From a virus: 28,032 nt of DNA. This document shows, in pieces, positions 21,519 through 28,032 of the stretch; the first letter of the stretch is position 1; each line of letters starts with the position of its first letter. Under the pieces are notes generated by a model that saw only the letters and a program-made list of their open reading frames with translations, was not told the origin of the DNA and ran no database searches. A program made the translations under genes and the position numbers. The stretch lies in IMG/VR virus record IMGVR_UViG_3300009079_000092, positions 1 to 28,032 of that record, one strand, 5' to 3'.

Positions 21519-22628
21519 TTAAACTCCAGTTATAGATATTCTTGCTCGTCTTATTTTAGCCGTGCCGCCTAGTCTTTTGTAATCAATATCAATTTCATGC
21601 ACACCACTTGAGAGAGTGACCTGTTTTAAACCTGAGAATGGCTTGAAATAATCCTCGGAATGATGTCTATCGTCTTCTGTTTCTGCGATTGTCGTTGTGT
21701 CATCTAGCTCAATAATACATGCCACACCGTCATTGTCTGTGCTTGTGATTTCACAATACCACTGTATTAAGTAATTCCCCTGAGCCAGTGAAGGCGTAGT
21801 TAGTTTTAATTTTTGCTGATAATTGTTGCTAGTAGTAGTGCTTTCCGCTTCACTTTCACTATATGTATAATTTGCAAAACCACCTGGAACACCTTGTATC
21901 CCTTGTATGCCTTGCTCACCAACTAATGTATCAAGAAAATCTTGCTCTGTTCCGGTATTACCTAGACTCAACCAAGCTTCATAAGCTGATGTTATCCCCT
22001 GTGGAGAGGCATCACCTAGCACAGTTACACCATGGTTCAAATCTGCAAGAGTATCAACACTTGTTCCATTGTCACCAATACCTGTTGTAAGAGTAAACCC
22101 ATTAACAGTTTTATTATCTATAAAATAATTTGTATCTGTATTAGTTCCTAAATTGAAAAATGAAGCTGTCGGAATATAGTTTGCATCTGGCGTAGCTGTA
22201 GTAAAAGAATATTGGTAAGTTCCTGTTGCTGTTTTACTTACTGTTAATCCTCTAGCCTTTAAAACAGTTCCATCAGATGATGTATTACTAAATGCATAGA
22301 TACCAAAACCATTTGCACCAGTGTCACCTTGCACACCTTGCGCACCAACTAAAGTACCAAGACCAACATCAATAACTTCTGGAACAATTCTAGTTAGATA
22401 TTCCCACTGCTCTGTTACCTCAGCAATATCACCAGTTCCACTATCATCTTTTGCAATTTGTGCATTACCACTAGCAATTAAAGTGAAAACAGTTGTATCA
22501 CTAGCCCAATCATCAACTTCAACCAATGGGATTAAATAATAACCGTTATTGCTTATGGTGTTACCTCTTATAGTTACAGAACTTCCAGAGGTGTTTTTAA
22601 TGTAAATCATAAAATTGCCGTAGCTCAT
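21519..22628 (-). CDS. Collagen-like head fibre / appendage protein
   Basis: 369 residues. Short collagen-type Gly-x-y runs occur twice: GAQGVQGDTGANGFG near residue 95 and GEQGIQGIQGVPGG near residue 240. The second run follows SAYEAWLSLGNTGTEQDFL, a motif common in phage fibres. The first part has beta strands (TIRGNTISNNGYYLIPL) and the C-terminus a beta-sandwich (SGLKQVTLSSGVHEIDIDY). Trimeric fibre is the likely form, attached to the capsid or neck. It starts with an ATGA overlap on the preceding gene. Confidence 0.65.
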   Translation of the reverse strand: MSYGNFMIYIKNTSGSSVTIRGNTISNNGYYLIPLVEVDDWASDTTVFTLIASGNAQIAKDDSGTGDIAEVTEQWEYLTRIVPEVIDVGLGTLVGAQGVQGDTGANGFGIYAFSNTSSDGTVLKARGLTVSKTATGTYQYSFTTATPDANYIPTASFFNLGTNTDTNYFIDNKTVNGFTLTTGIGDNGTSVDTLADLNHGVTVLGDASPQGITSAYEAWLSLGNTGTEQDFLDTLVGEQGIQGIQGVPGGFANYTYSESEAESTTTSNNYQQKLKLTTPSLAQGNYLIQWYCEITSTDNDGVACIIELDDTTTIAETEDDRHHSEDYFKPFSGLKQVTLSSGVHEIDIDYKRLGGTAKIRRARISITGV

Positions 22629-23095
22629 AAAATTGCCCTAAATGCTAGAACGATAACAACATCATTAGAATTGCCACCCTCGTCTAAATATTTCACAGTA
22701 ATTGTATCACCAGCATTGAAAATTTGGCTTGGATTATTATCTGCAAAAAATCTTGTATTGTTTTTTGAAACGCTATAAAAAGCTGTTCCAGTTGATGTAT
22801 TTATTCTAAATTCAAGACCAAAATCAGCACCATTCCTGGAGTTAGAGAAAGTGAAACTAGTAAATTCTGAATTAACAGGTATTACTATCGGCGAGTTTGG
22901 TGTCAGGTTTGAATAGCTTATAAATGTGTCTGAACTTATTGTTCCATTGTAAACTAATGGTATTGTAAAGACAGCTACATTCAATTGTTCTTTTAATTCA
23001 TCTATTGCATCTTTAACATTTTCAGCAACTAGACCGCTATCGCTATTGTCATAAGGCGTAGCTTGAGCAACTGGAAAAGTAAATGGTGCGCCCAT
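22625..23095 (-). CDS. Fibre/decoration protein with 'DAIDEL' repeat-type N-terminus
   Basis: 156 residues. The N-terminus 'TPYDNSDSGLVAENVKDAIDELKEQ' matches the 'YDNs.SGLtAtnVqdAIdEl' segment found in many phage fibres and their assembly modules, followed by beta-rich sequence. It overlaps its neighbours by one and four bases, so it is part of the same fibre block. Confidence 0.6.
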   Translation of the reverse strand: MGAPFTFPVAQATPYDNSDSGLVAENVKDAIDELKEQLNVAVFTIPLVYNGTISSDTFISYSNLTPNSPIVIPVNSEFTSFTFSNSRNGADFGLEFRINTSTGTAFYSVSKNNTRFFADNNPSQIFNAGDTITVKYLDEGGNSNDVVIVLAFRAIL

Positions 23096-23460
23096 TATTT
23101 CTCACTTACTGCAATATTTGCAGTTCCAACACTTGTTTTTAAATATAAAGTGCAATTCTCTCCACACGGTAGCGAAAAGAATTGATTCTTAAATAAGTCG
23201 AAATCACAATTAGTATTATATCCCCACTTAATATTCTTATCTAATGCTTGCATCTCTATAAGCTTTCTATTAACTAAAGCAACAGCACCAACTTTAAGCT
23301 CTTGTGCTGTCGTTGTTAGTGTAAGTGTAGCCGATAACCCCTGTTGTGGAGTATCATTGACACTGAACTCTAATATATTATTGACGCTAACAATGTTTTC
23401 TTCATTAGCGCCAGATATACGAGTTACTTCTGATTGTTGTTCATCGCCTATATCAGCCAT
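23095..23460 (-). CDS. Small structural protein of the fibre/decoration block
   Basis: 121 residues, beta-rich, acidic at the N-terminus, with three cysteines in the latter half (NTNCDF, LPCGENCTLYL). The 'ALVNRKLIEMQALDKNIKWGYN' segment is reminiscent of small adaptor or tail domains. No family. Its stop overlaps the start of the next gene by one base. Confidence 0.5.
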   Translation of the reverse strand: MADIGDEQQSEVTRISGANEENIVSVNNILEFSVNDTPQQGLSATLTLTTTAQELKVGAVALVNRKLIEMQALDKNIKWGYNTNCDFDLFKNQFFSLPCGENCTLYLKTSVGTANIAVSEK

Positions 23461-23463
23461 ATA

Positions 23464-24192
23464 TTATATCTCTAATCCAGTAAGAGTTGAGTAAACATCT
23501 TGTGCTTGCTTGTCTCTGTTTGTGATTGTAAACCTAATAACTTCAGTAGCATTTGCCTTCATTATTTTTTCTAGTGGTATTCTAATATTTGGATTAGCTG
23601 TAGAATTGAAACCAACCCATTTAATTGCACCATTAACAAGTAATTCAGCTTTAAGTTTTCCACTTCCAGAAACCCAAGCTTCCTCACCTAAGAATGTTTT
23701 ACCAGCGCTTACAGTGTAGTCATGATTAACTGATGCATCTTTTGCAACAGCAGCACTTGTATTGAAATCAACAATTTCATCACCTGATTGATCTTGTGTA
23801 AGTTCTACTGGTAATGGATTAGCTTGCGAATAAGCAACTCCAGCTTCATCAAATAGATTAGCTTGCACGCTGTCTGTTGATGCTGATAAATCTCTAATAT
23901 CAAGATCAACAGCCGTAACAGTAGCAGTGACATCAGAACCAGAAACATCAACAGTATCAGTTGCAAAGGCTAACTTGTCTTGTTTAACATTAATTGAACC
24001 GTCAGCATTTACTTCTAAATCATCTGTTCCATCAGTAATAATTATTTTTGAACCAGCTACTTGATTCGTATCAATTGAACCATCAGCATTAACTTTTAAT
24101 TTTTGTGTTGATGTTGTTGCATCCGAAATAAATACATCAATATCACCAGCGCTCTCAGTTCTTACTGGTAATGAGCTATCGTAATCAGCCAT
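23464..24192 (-). CDS. Structural protein with duplicated VNADGSI motif
   Basis: 242 residues, beta-rich. The segment K-L-K-V-N-A-D-G-S-I (residues 31-40) recurs as D-L-E-V-N-A-D-G-S-I (58-67), a 27-residue repeat with the DG turn of a beta-structure. The C-terminal 100 residues form a beta domain (FTITNRDKQAQDVYSTLTGLEI). Head decoration or fibre base is likely by position. No family recognised. Confidence 0.55.
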   Translation of the reverse strand: MADYDSSLPVRTESAGDIDVFISDATTSTQKLKVNADGSIDTNQVAGSKIIITDGTDDLEVNADGSINVKQDKLAFATDTVDVSGSDVTATVTAVDLDIRDLSASTDSVQANLFDEAGVAYSQANPLPVELTQDQSGDEIVDFNTSAAVAKDASVNHDYTVSAGKTFLGEEAWVSGSGKLKAELLVNGAIKWVGFNSTANPNIRIPLEKIMKANATEVIRFTITNRDKQAQDVYSTLTGLEI

Positions 24193-24208
24193 AATAAAAT
24201 CCTTTTAA

Positions 24209-24385
24209 CTATTTGTTTAGTTCTTTAATTTCTTCTTTTAAAGCAGCAATTCTAATATCTTGGTTAGCCATGTTATCTTTTAATCTTTGAATGTTTTCTT
24301 CAGACTCCATAACTTTCATGCTCATTTCAGCTTTTGCGCATTCAACTTTCATTAGTTCAACTTCTTTCTTTTTTAACTCAAGCAT
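24209..24385 (-). CDS. Short coiled-coil protein in the head gene block
   Basis: 58 residues from the ATG at 24385, almost all charged helix with heptad spacing (ELKKKEVELMKVEC and RLKDNMANQDIRIAALKEEIKE). The eight-base overlap with the previous stop and an AAGG about 11 bases upstream support this start. An ATG at 24412 would give 67 residues but would overlap the previous gene by 35 bases with no ribosome-binding site. Function unknown; a structural or assembly helper is likely. Confidence 0.55.
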   Translation of the reverse strand: MLELKKKEVELMKVECAKAEMSMKVMESEENIQRLKDNMANQDIRIAALKEEIKELNK

Positions 24386-24842
24386 CCTGTAATCTACCTT
24401 GTAAATTGCCATTAAAGTCGGCTGTCATATTAGTTTTATTTTCTACTATTAGTTTAATGACATCACCTTCAACTAGCAATAAATCATTAAAGATAATCTC
24501 ACCATTAAAGTTTGTGTAATATGTTCGGCGCTTAGCTTCTATTGAATTGTTAACATCTATTGAGTAAACAGCTATATTTTCGCCACTAAAGTCTATTCGT
24601 TTTAGTTGCAATTGTTTTCCAGCAGCAACAGTATATAGAACAACTGTAGCTGTAGCCAATCCAGCAAGTGATAGTATTTCACTATAAGAATTAACTGTTT
24701 CACCAGCACCACCCTCAACAATATCAACTTTGATTGGCGCTGTATTACCAACAAGAACTTCAACTAATGAATGTTGAGGTCTGTTTTCTGATTCTACAAA
24801 TTTAGTAAATTCTCGACCTTCAATTGTTCTTGGCTGTGTCAT
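24378..24842 (-). CDS. Structural protein (decoration or fibre domain)
   Basis: 154 residues from the ATG at 24842, beta-rich (QLKRIDFSGENIAVYSIDVNN and NDLLLVEGDVIKLIVENKT). The 'VLYTVAAGKQLQLKRI' segment resembles the receptor-type 'Y.VpaGk.l.l..i' element also seen in the small structural protein at 6777-7079. An upstream TTG at 24857 is less likely. It overlaps the previous gene by 23 bases. Confidence 0.55.
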   Translation of the reverse strand: MTQPRTIEGREFTKFVESENRPQHSLVEVLVGNTAPIKVDIVEGGAGETVNSYSEILSLAGLATATVVLYTVAAGKQLQLKRIDFSGENIAVYSIDVNNSIEAKRRTYYTNFNGEIIFNDLLLVEGDVIKLIVENKTNMTADFNGNLQGRLQDA

Positions 24843-25044
24843 TGTTCTCGCTTTCAATTTGCATTACATTTGCATCGCTCGCTATTTCATAATACCAAGC
24901 AAACCAATAACCTTTGGCGTAGGTGATATTATCAAATTCCAAGGCAACCATTTTTAATTCTAGTTGCTTATGAAACATTAAAGAGCGAAGCCGTTTTTCA
25001 GACTTCGCCTTTATGTAATTTCTAATTTTAAAAGTATTAGACAT
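24820..25044 (-). CDS. Small hypothetical protein after the capsid gene
   Basis: 74 residues, basic at the start and acidic at the end, with aromatic-rich YAKGYWFAWYYEIASD in the middle. It begins seven bases after the capsid stop with AAGG before the ATG. A strong hairpin in its coding sequence (24985-25008) falls soon after the capsid stop. No family recognised; maybe a decoration protein or a head completion factor. Confidence 0.5.
   Translation of the reverse strand: MSNTFKIRNYIKAKSEKRLRSLMFHKQLELKMVALEFDNITYAKGYWFAWYYEIASDANVMQIESENNDTAKNN
24985..25008 (-). promoter_or_regulatory. Intragenic hairpin just after the capsid gene
   Basis: Perfect six-base arms GCGAAG (24985-24990) and CTTCGC (25003-25008) with a 12-base loop, extendable with a G-T pair and a bulge. 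It lies 44 bases past the capsid stop on the transcript, within the following coding frame. It could limit 3' exonuclease or slow transcription to keep capsid message in excess. No T-run follows, so it is not an intrinsic terminator. Confidence 0.4.
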
Positions 25045-25051
25045 TTAAACC

Positions 25052-25897
25052 TTATGCAACAAGTTTAGCCACTAAAGGTGATTCAGTTGATAGAGCACCT
25101 TGCTCACCTAACTCTAATCCACCAGTACCGAAGACCTGATCCATTGCGATTCTTTTTGAAGATGCACCATACTCGTTAGCGTCTTGTTCTGACATTTCTA
25201 CGCCACCTTGAAAAGCTAAACCAATACCATCAGCATCGTACATTTTCATTTCATCACCAGAAATTAGTCTTGAAATAATTACAGGAACACCGTAAAGTTG
25301 ACCAATTTGACCAGTTCTTACGTTAGCTGATCCGTAAAAATCTGCTCTAACGAAATCACTTTCTGCAAGCATCTCAGCCTCTTTATCAACACCGCAAGCA
25401 AGAGTCATACGACCAATGTCTGAACCATTTTGCAAAAGTTGTCTTCTCATTTCTAAAACTTGCTCTTTAACAGTTGTAAATACAGCCTTAGAAACTTGAA
25501 CACCTGCAACAGCGTCGATTGTAGCGATGATTTGCTCGTCAACATTTTTTGCATGTGAAAGTGAAGCTCTCATTGCAGCTTCAATCTTGTATTCTATTGT
25601 TGATTGATAATTATCTCTTGAATCATATAACCATGCAATGTAAGCATTGAAGTTTAAGTCAATCTTGTCACTAGAGTCAGTAAGCGCAGTTGCATCAGCA
25701 GCCGCACCAAACGCCCTGTTTACAACAGTAAAGTTTGAAAGTTTAGGCACGTTGAAAGAAGTTGTTCCCTTTCCAGCAAAAGCACTTACGTCTCTTACAG
25801 TTCCAGCAAGAACAGATTTTTCAATTAAGTTTTTTTGAACCGCAGCAACGATTAAATCATTCTTTGAATTCGGTAGTGTTTGGATAGCATCAGCCAT
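25052..25897 (-). CDS. Major capsid protein (HK97-fold)
   Basis: 281 residues, right after the scaffold gene, with AAAGGA before its ATG. The sequence has the character of HK97-fold coats: an N-terminal part with VAAVQKNLIEKSVLAGTVRD, a long spine-helix region (KIEAAMRASLSHAKNVDEQIIATIDA), and the P-domain pattern around MRRQLLQNGSDIGRMTLACGVD, followed by VRTGQIGQLYGVPVIISRL, typical of coat proteins that read 'G.ig.l.G.PV..s'. The C-terminus has EYGASSKRIAMDQVFG. The most abundant virion protein; the strong ribosome-binding site fits. Confidence 0.92.
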   Translation of the reverse strand: MADAIQTLPNSKNDLIVAAVQKNLIEKSVLAGTVRDVSAFAGKGTTSFNVPKLSNFTVVNRAFGAAADATALTDSSDKIDLNFNAYIAWLYDSRDNYQSTIEYKIEAAMRASLSHAKNVDEQIIATIDAVAGVQVSKAVFTTVKEQVLEMRRQLLQNGSDIGRMTLACGVDKEAEMLAESDFVRADFYGSANVRTGQIGQLYGVPVIISRLISGDEMKMYDADGIGLAFQGGVEMSEQDANEYGASSKRIAMDQVFGTGGLELGEQGALSTESPLVAKLVA

Positions 25898-25921
25898 TTT
25901 AAATTCCTTTGTTATTAGTTG

Positions 25922-26530
25922 TTATTTTAATTTATCTTGATTAGCTAGTAAATGAGCAACTATCTCGTCAGCACTAGCCGTTTTTTTATTAAATTCTTTT
26001 CCACTTGGTCTGTTGATTGGATTATTATTTGGTGACTGGTCGATTACATTGGCTTTTAATTTAAAAATCTCGCCATACCTTTTCATGTGATCGTCAACCA
26101 AATTTGCAACATCTTCCGACTTTGCATTAAACCTTTCATCAAACTCAACAACACCTTTCGCATCATGGTCTATTAGTTTAGTAAACACTTCAAGTTGAGT
26201 TCCCTTTAAACCTTTAGAAATTGCCATGTTTTCAATAGCCTTGTCTAAAACATTTTCAGCAAAAGTTTGTTTCAGTTCAGCATTTTCTTTTTGGTACTCA
26301 GAAACTTTATCTTTTAAGCTACCGATTACACCTTCAAAATTGCCTTTCTTCTGCTCGCCCTCTAGTGCTATTGCATCTAATTGAGCTTGCCTATCTTTTG
26401 CTAGTTGCTTGTAACGAAACATATCTTCTTTATACTTGTTAGTACTACTAGAATTGTTTTCGTTTGTTAAATCAGTTTGAACACTGTTCTCATCTGGTTG
26501 AGCCACTGGCTCGGTAACTAAATTCTTCAT
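25922..26530 (-). CDS. Capsid scaffolding protein
   Basis: 202 residues, highly charged and mainly helical. A flexible acidic N-terminus (QPDENSVQTDLTNENNSSS) is followed by a long coiled coil (YKEDMFRYKQLAKDRQAQLDA, then VSEYQKENAELKQTF). The C-terminal part (KEFNKKTASADEIVAHLLAN) is helical and fits the coat-binding tail of GP20-like scaffolds. It immediately precedes the capsid gene and starts after AAGGAAAC. It shapes the procapsid and is lost or degraded before packaging. No protease domain is fused to it. Confidence 0.85.
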   Translation of the reverse strand: MKNLVTEPVAQPDENSVQTDLTNENNSSSTNKYKEDMFRYKQLAKDRQAQLDAIALEGEQKKGNFEGVIGSLKDKVSEYQKENAELKQTFAENVLDKAIENMAISKGLKGTQLEVFTKLIDHDAKGVVEFDERFNAKSEDVANLVDDHMKRYGEIFKLKANVIDQSPNNNPINRPSGKEFNKKTASADEIVAHLLANQDKLK

Positions 26531-26558
26531 TTTAAGTTTCCTTGTTTTTGTTTATTGT

Positions 26559-26573
26559 GTCAACACAGTTGAC
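26559..26573. promoter_or_regulatory. Palindrome between morphogenesis and scaffold genes
   Basis: GTCAAC-ACA-GTTGAC is a perfect inverted repeat with six-base arms and a three-base loop, next to the stop of the preceding gene and 29 bases before the scaffold start. On the minus strand it overlaps a TTGACA hexamer, but no good -10 box is found at the right distance. It may be an operator, or a hairpin separating expression of scaffold and capsid from the upstream genes. Confidence 0.4.
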
Positions 26574-26574
26574 T

Positions 26575-27135
26575 TCACTTTAAATTTTTAAATAAGTTAT
26601 CCTTGATAAATTTAATCACCTTAGATTTGGTTTTGCTACTAAATTTTAAATAATCGTAGTATTTACTAACACCATCGGATATTTCTTGATAAGTAGATCT
26701 GTTTCCTTTTGCGGTCTTACCCTTTTTATAGTTCTTTATTTGCTTGTAAGTTCTCTTTCTTTTGCTGGTGCTTAAATCGCCCCTAGATGTTTTGTATTTT
26801 TTGTGCTTCTTATTGCTGTGCTCCAAGAATATATTTGCACGACCATCGCTGAACTGAGCTTTAGCGTTAGTAATAAGATCTTGAAGCAATTCACCTGTAA
26901 ATGTTATATTTATTTTATTGAGCTTATATTCTGGGTCTAACTTATTGTATCGACCATTTTTCATTCGCCATTTTTTATACTTAGCACTAGGTGAACCAAA
27001 TTTAGTTGCTTTAATTTCCTTAACAACAACTTCCGCAACACCTTTACGAATAGCCGGTGTTCTTAGCTGTGTTATTATTTTCTTTCTAACAGCCGTCTTT
27101 ACTCTATTTAAATTTGTTATTTTTAAAGTTGCCAT
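26575..27135 (-). CDS. Phage morphogenesis-like basic protein (second copy)
   Basis: 186 residues, very basic (many Lys). The region 'FGSPSAKYKKWRMKNGRYNKLDPEYKLNK...TFTGELLQDL' parallels the conserved 'dG..f.kYs..Ya..KG...L.l.G.mld.l' layout of the upstream neighbour, so the two are probably distant copies of a virion-morphogenesis or neck (HK97 gp10-like) family. The function would be head-tail joining or tail completion. It starts with TAATG overlap on the preceding gene. Basic charge suggests contact with DNA or an acidic partner. Confidence 0.6.
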   Translation of the reverse strand: MATLKITNLNRVKTAVRKKIITQLRTPAIRKGVAEVVVKEIKATKFGSPSAKYKKWRMKNGRYNKLDPEYKLNKINITFTGELLQDLITNAKAQFSDGRANIFLEHSNKKHKKYKTSRGDLSTSKRKRTYKQIKNYKKGKTAKGNRSTYQEISDGVSKYYDYLKFSSKTKSKVIKFIKDNLFKNLK

Positions 27136-27650
27136 TAATCAACCTGTTCTATGTCTAATAGATCTATTGCCGCTCTAAGCTCCGACAAAGATGTTCCTGT
27201 TCCAGCGCTTGCCTTACGCTTTTCTTCTTTTGTTTCGGCAATTTCTTTTGCTATTGCTTTAGCCTCTTCATCTGTTAGCCCAAAAAACTCTCTCTTTGGT
27301 AAGGTGTCGCCGGTATTATGATTAAATGCCTTGAGTGTTTCCTTGCCTTTCTTCATTTGCACGAAAACTGTTCCAGACTTCTCTTTTGACTTTCTTCTAC
27401 CCAGACCATCAAGCATCTTGCCTTTTAAAAAAAGATCAACACTGTCACGAGTAACGCCTTTTGCATCTGCATATTCTTTTGAGTACTTTTTAAACTTACC
27501 ACCGTTGATTGTTCTACCATCTAGTGTTCGGTTTTCAATTACATCTATAGCGAGTTCTGCAAAAAGTTTTTTCTGTTTTGCAGTTGGTGTGTCGCCTAAA
27601 TATTCCTTAAGGTTTATATCTTGTGATAGCTGTTTTAAGCTAACAATCAT
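27135..27650 (-). CDS. Virion morphogenesis protein (gpG/gp10-like)
   Basis: 171 residues from the ATG at 27650, chosen because AAAGGG lies just before it and it follows the portal stop by seven bases. Upstream ATGs at 27680 and 27686 overlap the portal and are possible. Conserved pieces are 'TLDGRTINGGKFKKYSKEYADAKG', 'DLFLKGKMLDGLG' and near the end 'NTGDTLPKREFFGLTDEEAKAIAKEI', like the 'lP.R.flGls..d...i' of phage virion-morphogenesis proteins. These proteins act in head or tail completion. Position after portal is typical for head-side genes. Confidence 0.68.
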   Translation of the reverse strand: MIVSLKQLSQDINLKEYLGDTPTAKQKKLFAELAIDVIENRTLDGRTINGGKFKKYSKEYADAKGVTRDSVDLFLKGKMLDGLGRRKSKEKSGTVFVQMKKGKETLKAFNHNTGDTLPKREFFGLTDEEAKAIAKEIAETKEEKRKASAGTGTSLSELRAAIDLLDIEQVD

Positions 27651-27657
27651 ATTCCCT

Positions 27658-28032
27658 TTAGCTCTCTTCTTCTTCGCCATCTTCATCCGTTGTTGGTACT
27701 TCATTAATTACAATTGGTGAAAGTTCATTATCTTTTTTGATCTCGTCTAGTAAGCTTTGAGCCTTGTCTTCATCTTCAATTCCGTGAAGCATCATAACCG
27801 CTTGCTTTCTTGAAATTAATTCCATTTCTAATTTCTTTTCTATATTAGTAAGCTTTTCAGTTTCAGTTTCAATCATTTCTGGTTTGTAGTAATCTAACTC
27901 TAGTTCGCTATTTTCTGGCAGTGTTGTGAAATATTTCTGATCTAATTGTGTTACATCTAAAACACTCAGCCACTTTTTAATTATTCTAAAGATTTCATCT
28001 TCTGCGCATTTAAAAGCCTCATAGTCGTCAAC
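27658..28032 (-). CDS. Portal protein, C-terminal end (partial, runs off the right edge)
   Basis: The frame of a 72-residue ATG reading is open all the way to the window edge, giving 124 visible residues with no start; the true gene continues beyond. The segment MELISRKQAVMMLHGIEDEDKAQSLLDEIKKD is the typical C-terminal helix-turn of portal proteins (isk.ta...lg.id....e...i), and the final residues are acidic (DEDGEEEES). The portal is the head vertex ring for DNA packaging, and it precedes scaffold and capsid genes here as in many phages. Identification is by this segment and position, not by the N-terminal core. Confidence 0.7.
   Translation of the reverse strand, partial: VDDYEAFKCAEDEIFRIIKKWLSVLDVTQLDQKYFTTLPENSELELDYYKPEMIETETEKLTNIEKKLEMELISRKQAVMMLHGIEDEDKAQSLLDEIKKDNELSPIVINEVPTTDEDGEEEES

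Overview
The window is a contiguous piece of an AT-rich, tailed double-stranded DNA phage (or prophage) genome with siphovirus-like organisation. The evidence is a tape measure protein, a major tail tube candidate, a tail assembly chaperone pair joined by a -1 frameshift, a scaffold and HK97-type capsid pair, and the 3' end of a portal gene. Shine-Dalgarno sequences are clear throughout. A likely outer-membrane lipoprotein spanin points to a Gram-negative host. No integrase, terminase or DNA polymerase gene lies in the window, and I cannot name the host genus.

Layout. (1) Positions 1-1761, minus strand: a short replication operon with an HTH excisionase-like protein, a winged-helix initiator with an unusual pentanucleotide tract, a DnaB/RecA-like P-loop ATPase and the start of one more gene. 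(2) 1762-1881: a divergent control region with two nested inverted repeats. (3) 1882-6268, plus strand: the other early operon, with ERF annealing protein, SSB, several small proteins (two with Cys pairs, one with two membrane spans), an HExxH metalloprotease, a DnaQ-like exonuclease, RusA and a PD-(D/E)XK nuclease. (4) 6269-6387: a gap between converging genes that can fold into a multi-helix RNA. (5) 6388-28032, minus strand: one very long late operon, transcribed right to left. Its order is portal end, two virion-morphogenesis proteins, scaffold, capsid, a block of fibre or decoration proteins, a permuted NlpC/P60 protein, connector, tail terminator, tail tube, chaperones, tape measure, distal tail protein, fibre, glycine-rich adhesin, an AlkB-like membrane di-iron enzyme, lysis genes, tail hub, two small structural proteins and an M15-type endolysin.

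How it works together. The two early operons supply initiation, helicase loading, strand annealing, ssDNA protection and junction resolution; the polymerase must come from the host or from outside the window. The late operon is packed, with stop/start overlaps at most junctions, so genes are probably translationally coupled. It builds head, neck, tail and adsorption apparatus and then lyses the cell.

Most notable points: a compact (205-residue) AlkB-type hydroxylase or desaturase homologue wired into the tail/lysis operon by overlaps; a tail-fibre gene that can only be read in full from an AUU start, which ATG/GTG/TTG-based gene calling would cut from 345 to 188 residues; a textbook A AAA AAG frameshift site joining the tail chaperones; a period-5 repeat in the replication initiator that could act as a frameshifting switch; and the structured RNA candidate at the convergence point. 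All identifications rest on motif reading and gene order; no database search was run.
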